The notes below the pieces were generated by a model. The model made no database searches. It saw only the letters and a list, made by a program, of their open reading frames with translations, and was not told where the DNA came from. From positions 558,001-622,000 of the forward strand of contig NW_025791658.1 in assembly GCF_921293095.1 (NCBI RefSeq): a DNA stretch of 64,000 bases, read 5' to 3'. The DNA is from Ischnura elegans. Its lineage: Eukaryota > Arthropoda > Insecta > Odonata > Coenagrionidae. Position numbers and translations under genes: made by a program. Shown here piece by piece: positions 22,664-33,600 of the stretch (positions are counted from its first letter, which is position 1; each line of letters begins with the position of its first letter).

Positions 22664-22854
22664 TTATACTTGATAAAAATTCTTGAATACTTTCAACACG
22701 ATATCTTTGCAGTGGACTCTCATTAAACCATTTAGTGCAGTGCCTATTTTGCCCTGTTTTTTCTGAAGAATGCCACGGCAATTTTGGCGCATTTGTAGGC
22801 CTGCACTTGACAATTTATGTAAAGCTTAGTATGCATTTTCAGAAATTTTTTTTG

Positions 22855-23610
22855 TGATTGTTTTTTGGGTTAATTTTGGGTCGACTCATTTTTTGGCAGA
22901 TGACAGTTTCAGGCACATTCCAGCAAATCCTGTCTTCGGGTCCAAATGATCTGCAGAGCTGCACTTCTTTATACATAAGGTTATTCTGGCATACGCTGAT
23001 TTTCTCGGTTTCAATTCCATTGTTGAAAGAGCCGTTTGAATGATGAGGATAAAGGATAGCCGTCCCTCCCTATTGAAGTACTTTTGGTGACTCGCTATTT
23101 CTATCGCCTCCCTTATCAGCCGAGGGAAATATTTATTTTCCCCAGCGATGATTTTTGATTCTTTGTATAGTATGACGTCCCCATGTTCCGACCATGCATG
23201 CTCTGCAACCGCACAAAGACGAAAATTTTTCTTTTCAGTTGCCTTGAGATGTTCATTTATTCTGCATTCCAGGGAGCTAGATGTTTGCCCGATGTATGAT
23301 AAACCACAGGAACACGCTACTTCATACACTCCTTCATAGATATCGGATGGAAGACGATCTTTTTCACTCCGGAGGAGGTCAGAGGTCTTTCAAGAACTTT
23401 AATAGGGAGAACGGCTATCCTTTATCCTCATCATTCAAACGGCTCTTCCAACAATGGAATTCAAATTAATGGCCGCCTGACTAGCTATATATATGTATAT
23501 AAGGATTGCATTTCTGCAGATCATTTGGACCCGAAGACGGGAGCTGGAAAGCGCCCGAAACTGTCGTCTGAAAAATATGAGTCAACGCGGAATGAACCCG
23601 AAAAACAATA
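22855..23610 (-). mobile_element. Penelope-like foldback element 2
   Basis: Arms 22855-23076 and 23399-23610 are inverted and enclose part of a GIY-YIG frame. The right arm has GAAGACGGGAGC, a stem closed by CCCG and then AAACTGTCGTC; the left arm read in reverse has GAAGACAGG...CCTGAAACTGTC. The stem differs but stays paired in the two arms (GGG/CCC against AGG/CCT). This is compatible with a conserved RNA structure such as the PLE hammerhead. Confidence 0.7.
22886..23329 (-). pseudogene. GIY-YIG endonuclease of a Penelope-like element
   Basis: The minus frame begins YEVACSCGLSYIGQTSSSLE and continues with INEHLKATEKKN. The SYIGQT signature and Cys pair are typical of the Penelope endonuclease, followed by EHGDVILYKESKII and LIREAIEIA, a C-terminal block also seen at 59414-59821. 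The GIY half of the signature lies in a frame-broken segment upstream. The frame runs on into the inverted arm, so the last 60 residues are arm sequence rather than protein. Confidence 0.8.
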
Positions 23611-23619
23611 ACCAGCCAA

Positions 23620-24360
23620 TGGAATACTTCAACACATATCTGTCCGAGAATGCGTCGTCTGCGGTGTCTTAGAGTGCCATTGATTCACCTACTCATAAGT
23701 TGGCGAAATATCTAGCCCATAGCCTACGGCCATTCTCAGGCCTAACTGCCACCTATGTAAAGAACTTCCTTTTCATTAAAATTATAAAGGAAGCCAAGAT
23801 TACAAAAGATGATCTCCTTGTTAGCTATGACGTGTTGTCTTTATTCATCAAAATACCTATTCAAGATGCCATCGAAGTCATTAAGAGTCTGACGGAAAAA
23901 GGCCTTCCGAAAGATATTCCGAAAATGGTGGAGTTCTGTCTTTGTAATTGCTATTTCTCTTGGGGAGGGAAATTATATGAACAAACGGAAGGGGCATCCA
24001 TGGGTTCTCCTTTATCACCTGTCGTCGTGGATCTTTACATCGAAGAATTTGAACGAAAAACCCTGGATTCTTTCCCTTATGAATCTGTAACTCTTTGCGA
24101 GACATGTTGACGACACCTTCGTCATATGGCCTCACGGGATGGATGAACTGAAAAGATTCCTTGAACACCTTCAAATAGCCAAAATAGTTCCATTCAGTTC
24201 ACAATGGAAATGGAAGAAAATAACCAACTTCCCTTCTTGGACGTTCTCGCCAAGAAGAAATCAGATGGCACGTTGGGACATTCAGTTTATTGTAAGAAAA
24301 CGCACACTGATCGCTATTTGAATGCCAAACCACAGAAAAAGACCTGATCTCTCCTTGAAC
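23620..24360 (+). pseudogene. Penelope-like reverse transcriptase fragment
   Basis: The frame from about 23681 encodes LVSYDVLSLFIKIPIQDAIE (motif A region), YEQTEGASMGSPLSPVVVDL (motif B region) and, after a frameshift near 24090, RHVDDTFVIWPHG (motif C, two aspartates kept). A further frameshift near 24180 separates EENNQLPFLDVLAKKKSDG from the rest. The YDV-SLF-NIP and MGSPLSP wording is specific to Penelope-like RTs. It lies head-to-tail against the foldback at 22855, as expected for PLEs with inverted repeats. Confidence 0.85.
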
Positions 24361-24369
24361 AGGAAACAT

Positions 24370-24880
24370 ATCTAACGGAAAAAATGGAACCTTTGAATCG
24401 AATTACTAGGGATGTGCGATGTGTACTGCTTTTTGACCTCTTGTTGAGTATCGAGTCGATTTGAAAAGTACTTGCGAGCAGGGAAGTAGCTAGGAATTAA
24501 GGGTATGGGGCTAGGTTTTGGGCGCAACTAATACTTTGGCGGTGTGGAGTATTGCATACCCGCCAGGATATTTAGGTGTCGCAAGGGCCCTCCTTGAGAA
24601 AAAATTTAAGAGTAATGGTTCAAAATGGCGAGTTTTCTTTTTACGGCTTTGGGAGGGATCTTTGATAAATCCTAACACTATTCTTTAGTAATACTAATCC
24701 AAATAAGTAAAATGGATTAAATTGAAAAATTTCTCTGAGCTCTTTTACACCCCAAAACCCCCTCCCTTGCTGCGCCGCTGCTCCCGAGTATTGAGTCGAT
24801 TCGAGTCTCGTCATTTCTGGATTTGGCAATATGATAATGTATGCACCAATTTATTCCCATTTTTCCAATCCTCTTGAGAA
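24370..24880. other. Unassigned sequence, possibly a degraded hAT-like MITE
   Basis: CTAGGGATGTGCGATGTG at 24405 resembles the TAGGGATGG ends at 28146-28613, and GAGTATCGAGTCGATTTG at about 24446 recurs as GAGTATTGAGTCGATTCG at about 24785. No coding sequence. Confidence 0.35.
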
Positions 24881-24959
24881 TTTTCTATTCTGAATGCTCA
24901 GTTTGATTCAACACATTCCCTGCTGACCGTTTTTTGGAGAAAATGCCCTGTCCTATATA

Positions 24960-25258
24960 ACTCATTGGGGGCCGTCCCTTGCCCTTTTTCCCTTCCACTT
25001 GTCCTTCAACGATTGTCTTCATCAGACCATCGTGCCTCAAAATGTGGCCAACTAAGTTGTCCCTTCTTCTGCTTAATGTTTTTAGGAGGCTTCTCTTTTC
25101 TCCCACTCTCCTTAGCACTTCATGGTTACTCACACGGTCAATCCATTTTATCTTCATCATTCTTCGGTAGCACCACATTTCGAATGCTTCCACTCTTGAC
25201 TCCTCTGCTGCTGTCAACGTCCAAGCCTCGCTTCCATAGAGAAACATACACCATATGT
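24960..25258 (-). pseudogene. RTE-like LINE fragment
   Basis: The minus frame reads MFLYGSEAWTLTAAEESRVE, MWCYRRMMKIKWIDRVSNHE and HILRHDGLMKTIVEGQVEGK. These match the C-terminal region of the element at 56709-58262. The fragment lacks both the catalytic RT core and the proper 3' tail. Confidence 0.85.
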
Positions 25259-25271
25259 AGCATCTATTATT

Positions 25272-26475
25272 ATTATTTTAACGACGAGATCCTATGATTT
25301 GTGATGCTTGGTACACGTTTTTACACTTTTTTTCCAAAAGTAACCCTTCATTTGTTAAAAATTTGAAATTAAAATTTTCTAAGTATCCTGTCAAACTTGT
25401 GATACCTTCCCACAACACACCTACATGATTCCGATACATATTTCTTTGCTCGTTCTCAGTACTGTAGCGAAAACCCGTTCAGACGTTATCACTTTCTGGA
25501 AAAAACTAATGAAAATAGTGATACAGCTAAAATTAATTTTGTAATCTGGAAATGATACGTTTAAATACGATTTTAAATGTTATTTTGCTCTAAAGAAAAT
25601 ATTGCGAGTATTACCAATATTTCCAGCAAAAGTGTTGTTCCCTTTGAAGGAAAATGCGACTGAACGATATGATATCCTCTGGAAAAGATTTTATAATGAT
25701 ATACATTGGTTTATAAATGAAAAGGAAAATTTCTATAAACTAAGAATTATTGCAATGAAACATATTGCTTTACAAATCAGAAATTGACTCGCATAATTAG
25801 AATAATTTTTCATTCACTAATTACTTTGCATCAAATAATATAATTTTTAAAAGGAAATATTTAAATAGAAAATATAAAAGGTATGCATTTAAAAAAATAA
25901 TTTTTTCCCGCTGAGTATTGTCTGCATAACAAATTCTTGTGATACTTCTGGAAACACTCAAGACACAATCGAGGCTCAGCCAGGCAAGTGGGGCTATATA
26001 ATATGATGTGTCCTGGTGGACATTCTTCTCGAAGCACTGCCTATATCTCTACTGTTTTCGTCCTTTCTGTCTTTCATGTTTTTCATATAATCGGGGAAAT
26101 GTCCTGATAAGCCCTTGGTTTTGGATGAGGTGGGCTAGGATGACTATCTCCTCAAAGGGGTCAAGGTACAGATATTGTCATAAGAGATTCTATTATTTGA
26201 ATTTGAAAGTCGATGAGAGGAGTTTTACAAAAACTTTCTTTGAATAAAAAATAATGGTTCAGCAACAGTAATTTCAGTAGGTGGATACCCAATTTTTAGA
26301 ACCATTTGATGGATTTATATTCAATGGGAAAGTAAGACATCATTTGATCCCAATGATCAATGCCACAATTGTAATTGCTGTATTCAACCACCGCCCGAGG
26401 CTTACTTGGCGTGCACCCTCGCCTTTTCGTGGATTCAATCATTTTTTTGCACTGGATTCAGCGCTGATTTGCACT
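25272..26475 (-). mobile_element. piggyBac-like element, 3' part, minus strand
   Basis: It is the inverted counterpart of about 41160-42083. The left border reads ATTTTAACGACGAGATC, so TTAA abuts the terminus CGACGAGATC. The far end (about 26390-26475) matches the C-terminal coding end of the transposase at 40701-41186. The open frame 25602-25787 is conserved between the copies only as repeat DNA. Confidence 0.7.
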
Positions 26476-26527
26476 GAATTCAGGTTTCAAGTTTCCATGT
26501 GACTGCTTAGGTTTCCGTGGTGTCGAG

Positions 26528-26818
26528 GTTCGAAAATCTCCATTCTTTCAGTGCTACCGCGTGGGTTGTTTCTTGATGACAACAGTTTCGCTGTCCCTGC
26601 TGCCAGAGGACCAATCAATCACTCGGACAAATGATCAAACGGACCAATGAGAGAGCAGCAGCCAAAACTGGCAGGACTGAGCCCCTATAAAAGGAGGACA
26701 AAAATCGTGGACCGGCATCTTCGACCTGAAGACGCTGGCAGTAGGGCCAGCAAAACTATTGCCATCAAGAAACAACCAATGCCGTAGCACCAAAAGAATG
26801 GAGATTTTGGAATCAATT
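26528..26818 (+). mobile_element. Penelope-like foldback element 3
   Basis: Arms 26531-26607 and 26741-26815 are inverted (AATCTCCATTCTTTC against GAATGGAGATT). The right arm contains CTGAAGACGCTGGCAGTAGG then GCCAGC and AAAAC; the left arm in reverse keeps GCGAAACTGTTGTC. CCTATAAAAGGAGGAC at about 26684 looks like a TATA box. No protein is encoded. Confidence 0.65.
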
Positions 26819-26964
26819 TTCAATATTTGGTCACCAGTGGATACACAACTTAACACCCACCTTAATAAAGAGTGATAATTACACCTTCTGATCCAACTTT
26901 TCAATCAGCAGAGCACGACCACCACTGGAGCTTTCAGCCAGCCTTCTTTCATCCCCGTCCCCTG
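26819..26964 (-). pseudogene. Duplicated 3' end of the zinc-finger gene
   Basis: It matches 27246-27395 almost base for base, including GATCCAACTTTTCAATC and the segment complementary to the last codons (AGCCAGCCTTCTTTC). It therefore copies the 3' UTR and the last dozen or so codons of the terminal exon, without fingers. The 15-bp repeat array separates the two copies. Confidence 0.8.
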
Positions 26965-27245
26965 GATCTAAAGATCAGTTCTCAAGATCATGTCTCAAAT
27001 TCAAGTCTAAAATTCAGGTTTCAGGATCAAGTCTCAAGATCAAGTCTCACATTCAGGCTTCAAGATCAAGTCTCAAGATCAAGTCTTAAGATCAAGTCAC
27101 AAATTCAGATTTCAAGATCAAGTCTCAATATTAGGTCTCAAGATCAAGTCTCAAGATTAGGTCTCAAGATGAAGTCTCACATCCAGGTTTCAAGATAAAG
27201 TCTCAATATTAGGTCTCAAGATGAAGTCTCAAAATCAGATTTCAA
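26965..27245 (+). repeat. Minisatellite of TCAAGATCAAGTC units
   Basis: About 19 units of 14-15 bp are variants of TCAAGATCAAGTCTCA. The open frame of repeated QDQVSR across it is an artefact. Confidence 0.9.
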
Positions 27246-27368
27246 GATCAATTTTCAACATTTGGTCACCAGTGGATACGCAGCTTAACACCCACCTTAA
27301 AAACGAGTGATAATTACACCTTCTGATCCAACTTTTCAATCGGCGGAGCACGACCACCGCTGGAGCTT

Positions 27369-27667
27369 TCAGCCAGCCTTCTTTCGTCCCCGTCCCCTGC
27401 CGTCGTGGTGGTCCTTGCTGTGTGTCTTCATGTGCTGCCTCAGCTGCTGGCGCTGGCAGAAGGCTCGGTTGCACTCGGTGCATGCAAAGGGCCTCTCGCC
27501 GGTGTGGACCCTCACGTGGTCCACGTAGTGGCTCTTCTGCACAAAGCCCTTCCCGCAGAAGTTGCAGTAAAAGGATCGCTCGCCCGTGTGGAGCTTCAAG
27601 TGCACCTTCAAGTGCGACGCCACGTGGAAACGCTTCGGACAGTACTTGCACTCGTAAGGCCTTTCAC
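27369..27667 (-). CDS. Zinc-finger gene, terminal exon (fingers 9-11 and basic tail)
   Basis: The exon follows the acceptor CTATGTCTGTACAG and begins GT GAA AGG, completing the Gly of the linker TGERPYEC started in the previous exon. Fingers: YECKYCPKRFHVASHLKVH, FYCNFCGKGFVQKSHYVDH and FACTECNRAFCQRQQLRQH, each with C-x2-C-x12-H-x3-H and TGER linkers. The tail SKDHHDGRGRGRKKAG is basic and could serve as nuclear localisation signal. Stop TGA is at 27369-27371. The 3' UTR runs leftwards into a minisatellite; no AATAAA was found close by. Plus-strand open frames over this exon are antisense. Confidence 0.95.
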
Positions 27668-30600
27668 CTGTACAGACATAGACACGCATTAATATTAGTT
27701 AATTATTATCAACAAATACTTAAACATCAAATGAATTATATATAAAGAAAGTCCTCTACCTTTTCCTACCATTGCCTAAAAGTCCAGGTTAATCTTACGT
27801 GACTACTGTGATATGTAAGCATTTTAAAACACCCAAAATCACTTCGACACTTTTAAATATCATTAAAATTATGCTTTATTTTGCATAATTTAAAGCCTTG
27901 TTCTCAACAATAGAAATTTTACAATTTCCGGAAAAAACGCTTTGGACATTACTTGCACTCGAAAGGTGTCTCACCTGTACAAACATAGACACATATTAAC
28001 ATTAGTTAGCATCTACTAAAGTTCAACCGTTTAAAAACCCTTTACAGCATAATTACAATTTTTATTTCTTTATTTATTTAATCCAGTCCAAAAATAGCAC
28101 GAGGCCAATTACAGAGGACTACAATAACAGGAGAAACAATTTAATAACAGGGATGGACGGATACAGGATTTTTTTCAGATCCGGATTCAGAATGGATCCT
28201 TGATATTTTCGGAGCGGGATCTTTCGGAACGGATATTTTCGGATCCAAATGTTTTTTTTTTCAAATTCCTGACGCTGAGATTCCCCCGATGATTGTTCAA
28301 TCTCTTGGCAAGAGTCGGACTGTATGTGCCAGTCGTATTTTGCCTTTTTTATCTTCCACGGCTGAAATTCTCCTACGTAACCTCTGCGAGAGCTTTCAGA
28401 CAAAACTGTTCATGAGTAGGACAAGAATCGCATGCGACGGCACATTCGAAGAGAGAATCGGAACTCTTTCCAACCTTATTGCATTCACTGAAGCTATTAT
28501 TTAAAATTTCGGATCCAGATCCGATGTCTTCCGCGACTTTAGATCCGATGTATCCGATGAAGGGCAATATCTGTGGATATTTGGATCCGAGGTATCATAT
28601 CCGACCATCCCTAGTATTTTATAAAAAGTAACTCTACCTTTCCCTACCATTGCCTAAAAGTCCAGGTTAATCTTATGTGATTACTATGATATGTTAGCAT
28701 TTTAAAACTCCCAAAATTACTTCGACACTTTTAAATAGCATTAAAATTATGCATTATTTTACATGATTTAAAGCCTACTCTTAACAATAGAAATTTTACA
28801 ATTCATTTATGAATCTCTCACTTGGCAACCTCAAGACATACACCATAATTTAAAAGTTGTATGGATAAATTTTTTTCCATAAAAGGCAATTTAAAACCTA
28901 ATCAATACATTTTAAAGCATATAAAGTAAAACCTTTTTACATTGTAAGGGGACCAAAATTTAGGCAATTTGATGCATGGAGGTTCACTATAGAGAGGTTT
29001 TAGTGATGGTCACTATTTTTTCATATCCTTTGAAAAGAGCGGGGGAGGCCCGCTGGGAGCGGGTGCAGCACACTCGTTTTATACTTATGATGCATGTAGC
29101 TTTCTTATCATCATCATCATTAGCCAACAATCCTAAGATTGGTTTGACGCAGCTCTCCATTCCTTTATCTTGTTAGCTAGCCCTTTAATAGCGACGTATT
29201 TCTTCTCATTTACATCCTTTATTACTCATTATCATATGTAACACATTCGGGGCCGTCCATTGCCCTCATTCCCTTCCACCTGTCCTTCTAAGATTGTCTT
29301 CATCAAGCCATCATGCCTCAAAATGTGGCGAACTATTTTGCCCCGTCTTCTGCTTAAGGTTTTCAGTAGACTTCTCTTTTCTCCTACTCTTATTAGGACT
29401 TCCTCGTTACTTACACAGTCAATCCATTTTATCTTCCTCATTCTTATGTATAGCACCACATTTCAAATGCTTTCCACTCTTGACTTCTCTGCTGCAGTCA
29501 ACGTCCAAGCATTGCTTCCACAGAGAAACATGCTCCATGTGTAGCATCTGATGAATTGTTTCCTAACTTCTATGGTTGTATTATCAACTGTAAGAAGATT
29601 CTTCTTCTTCTTGTATAGTGCACTCTTTGCTTGTGGTATTCTAATTACCATTTCTTTCTTGCTTCATCCATCTCATCAGCAATAAATAAGTAAAATGCGT
29701 CTTCTGTTATTCATTACTTACTTATAAGTCAATTACTCATACGTGCAATTAATAGAGCGTATATTTTTCGTTTTCCGCAAATTTGAAATGGTCCTCAACA
29801 GCAAAAATTCAAACCATTCTTTCAACCTAAAATTAAAAATACCGTGGTACCTCGGGATATGAGTTTCATTCGCTTCGTAACCTTATCGTTAGACCTATCG
29901 TCTCACCCGTGTGCAGCATCGTGTGGACACGCAGGTGGTTCTTCTTGTCAAACTTCTTCCCGCAAGCGTCGCACGCAAAGCCCCCGTCCTCCCGGTGCAG
30001 CGCCTCGTGCTGCTTCAGGCTGTACTTGTGAACAAACGTCTTCCCGCACTCAAGACAGCCAAACAGCTCGCCCGTGTGCTTGCGCTGGTGGTTCAGGAAG
30101 TAGATCCGATTCGAAAAGGTCTTGTTACACTGCTCACACCTGTGAAACAATTAAGAGAGACGTGAATTGTCAAGATCCTCAGAAATCCAAGAGTAAAAAG
30201 TGAAAAAGTCATTTTAATGTCAATACTCGATTGAAATTATAAGTAGTGTATCAATAATGGGACTTAATTGTCCGTTGAGATACACGAAAAAAAGTGAAAA
30301 AGCTGAAAATAATAAGATTAAATATTATTTTTGTCAAAAACCAATTGATATTATAGAAATGATATTATTAATAAGACTGATGGTGATCTAAAGGTGAATA
30401 AGATACTTTAAAAAATGGTGGATGTCAACTCATTATTGAAATTTTAAGTATTGTACATGGAACCCTGATCTATCGTTCCCGCATTGATCGTTTTCTCGCA
30501 TTCATCGTACGCCGTTCCTGGTCCCAAATAAAGTTCCATAAAGGCAATGTAATTTTTCCCCGCATCCATCGTTCCCTGAAGTATCGTTTTGCTGCATTGA

Positions 30601-33600
30601 TCGTTTGAAGATCGTGGTCCCGTCGTATGATTTTCCAGGGTTGGTTGACTTCAAACTAGCGAGTGTTTTCCGTGTGGGTTTAATAAAGTAAGGTTCCATT
30701 TTTATTAGTTTTATTTTTATTCGTCTTCGGATAAAATAAAACTACTACAGAATAATAAAAGGATTTCATTGCCCTTCTGAAGAAACAAGTGAGCACTGTA
30801 AAATATGGACTGAAAATAATTGAATATGAAGAAAAAGCATCCGGAATAGAAGTGCATGAATATTGGAGGACACCTTGGGTTGTCCGCTAGCACATGACGG
30901 AAGGGGTGGGGGTTCAGCGAGCTACCAGGTGAAAACAAGAAGTGTAATGAAGCCGAGGCTCAGGTGGGCGTGCTGCAGACGATTAACGCAACATTGTTCA
31001 TGCTTTACACATTGCCTAAATTCATCATCACTGGTCAACAATCCTAGGATTGGTTTGACACAGCTCTCCACTCAGTTCTCCTATCAGCTAATCTTTTCAC
31101 TCCTACGTATTGCCTAAATTACACGAAAAATATATTTATTAGACAGGAACATTACAAATAATTGACTATTTTTGGCCTATTTGATCCATATCACAACCAA
31201 TCACTGTGCCAGCAAAAGCGGTTGTTTTAGGCATAACATGCACATTGATCTCGTGAATACGTGTACTGGAAATGGTGTTTCATGGATTTTTACATCAGAA
31301 AGAACTCCATAATAGTAGGGTAAATGCCGAGTGGAGAGCAAACATTTTTTATCGAGGTGGCGTGCTCCTTTAGGATATTTGAAAGAGATATTATTCGAAT
31401 CAACAGCATGACCTAAGTATCTAGATTAAGTACTAGTATTCCTGTAATTGGCTAAATTCTAGTTTGAATCCTTTAACGAATATCATAATTACGTGCCAAA
31501 ATCCTGCGTTTCCTGGGACATAGGCAACCTATCCAAGCATTCCCGCAGCGATCACTTTCCTGCATTCATCATTTTTTTCATCCATCCCCCAGAAAAACGA
31601 CAGATCGAGGTGCCACTGTATATTCAATTTAACAGAATTCTCACTTGAGAGACATGCAGACAAGTGTAAATGCTGAAAATGGTGAATTCAAAGCTGAGGG
31701 GTTTCAATTCTCAAATACAGTGAGTCCTCGTTTAACGTCACTTACCGTTCCTGAAAAATGTGACGATAAACGAAATGACGTTAATCGAAGCATAATATCC
31801 CATAAGAAACAATGTAAATAGTGAAAATCGGCTCCTAGACCTCACAATTCCTGCGCGAAAAAAATGTTAGCGTATCATATCTGGGGCATTTTTTACAGTG
31901 GGAATGCTAAGCTATCGCATAAACACAAGTTCCTGTCTTCATCGACGACAATAGTAGCAGTGAGGTAAATCCTTCTCCATTTTTGTATCTTCCCGCATTT
32001 GCTTTTCAGCTTCGCTATGGTGGTCGCCCGGGCGAGCGTCGCCTGGGCATCATCATCGCTGAAACATCGTCGCAGTTACAGGAACCAAAATTATTGTGAA
32101 CTCGGCAAAAAAAGTGACTACAAAAACTCCGAGTTCTACACGGAAAAATGCCTTAAAAAAACATTTTTAGGTTCCTCAAAACCATTGTGTCAAGTAAAAC
32201 CTTGCGCACCTACGCAAGAATTCATTTTGAAGAAATTTTTGCTAAAACCGTAATCGCAATTAAGAATAAACAACACCGTTTTACACTTTGTATAGACTGA
32301 CTATACTACCACCCACAAAACGAACAACCTGCAACGCCCGCCGCTTCGCGTTTTTTTCTCGCGCGAAATTTAAAAGCCTTGACGTTATCGCGAAGCAAAG
32401 GTGCGATAAACGAGTGACGGTCTCAAAATTTTCGTGACGTTATCGCGAAATGACGTTAAACGGGGTGACGTAGAACGAGGACTCACTGTAAACATATATG
32501 TAGTGTATAGTCCCGATTATCCAGCTGCGGCATGTCCGTGCATGTTTTTCACTCTCGCTCAATATTTTCCGCAATCTTTATAAAAATGATAAAATCAGAC
32601 GCAAAATCATCGGAATTACTGCATTAATGCTATGATACACCGTATTTCCATTCGAATCCCCTTTGTTAAACGGAAGCGATCGCGCGCTAGCTGCATTCAC
32701 GGGATCACCGTGTTCCTGTTTTCCAAGCCTCGAAGTGCGGGATCGCACTCTGTGATCACAGATACACGTCCCTCGGCAGTTGCAACCTGGGCAACTTGTG
32801 CGAGACACTACTACATAATAATAATAATAATAATAATAATTGTTTATTACTCCAAAAAATAAAAGCACAAAATAGAATTAATTGCATAAAACGGAGTAAC
32901 TTTAGGTAGCCATTAAGGACAACCTGTTTTTTGGCTACCATCATTTACACAGGGTCATGCTGGCATATAAACATTTTAAGCACAACATTCGAATTGAAGC
33001 AAGCACAACATTTTAATTGAAACAAGTACGTACATGTATTACATGGTATTACATCATAGAAAAAAATCCTCCTCACTTTGCATTCTAAACAACCAAGACT
33101 GAATATTTTTCATAATTAAGTTATTATTTTTTTGCTTTCAGACATGATACGGGTAATAAGTTGTACACTTTTGGCCCTATATACAAGAAACAACGTTTAT
33201 ACAGCGTAAGGTTAGTCCTTGGTAAAGTAATACGTGATCTTCGTAGGGTGAAGGAAGGATGGTTGTATAATAATAACCCCGTATTTCCACTTCTCATGAA
33301 AAATCGACGTAAAACCTTGTAAATGAAAAGATGTCTCAAGGGAAGCAAGCCTATACTACAAAATAAAGGAAAGGAACTTTCAATACGGCTCTTTTTTAAA
33401 ATTACTCTAATAAGCCTTTTTTGCAATACAACAATGGATCTTAAAGAATTTTTATAAGCTGCACCCCAACTAAACACACCGTAGTTTAGCCTGGTATTTA
33501 CTAGGGCGTTATAAATGAGTTTGAAAAATATGTTGGGCATTTGTTGGCATGGTGACATGGCATGGTGCCTGACAGCATAGTTTCCTACGTCGAGCAATGG

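Noticed and set aside
26872..27198. Open frame of QDQVSRSSL repeats
   Set aside because: It is the translation of the minisatellite.
27235..27651. Minus-strand 138-codon frame overlapping the last exon in another phase
   Set aside because: It conflicts with the C2H2 frame and runs into the 3' UTR; its open length follows from the fingers' composition.
27307..27745. Plus-strand open frames of 73-107 codons
   Set aside because: They are antisense to the terminal zinc-finger exon, whose spliced frame is strongly supported.
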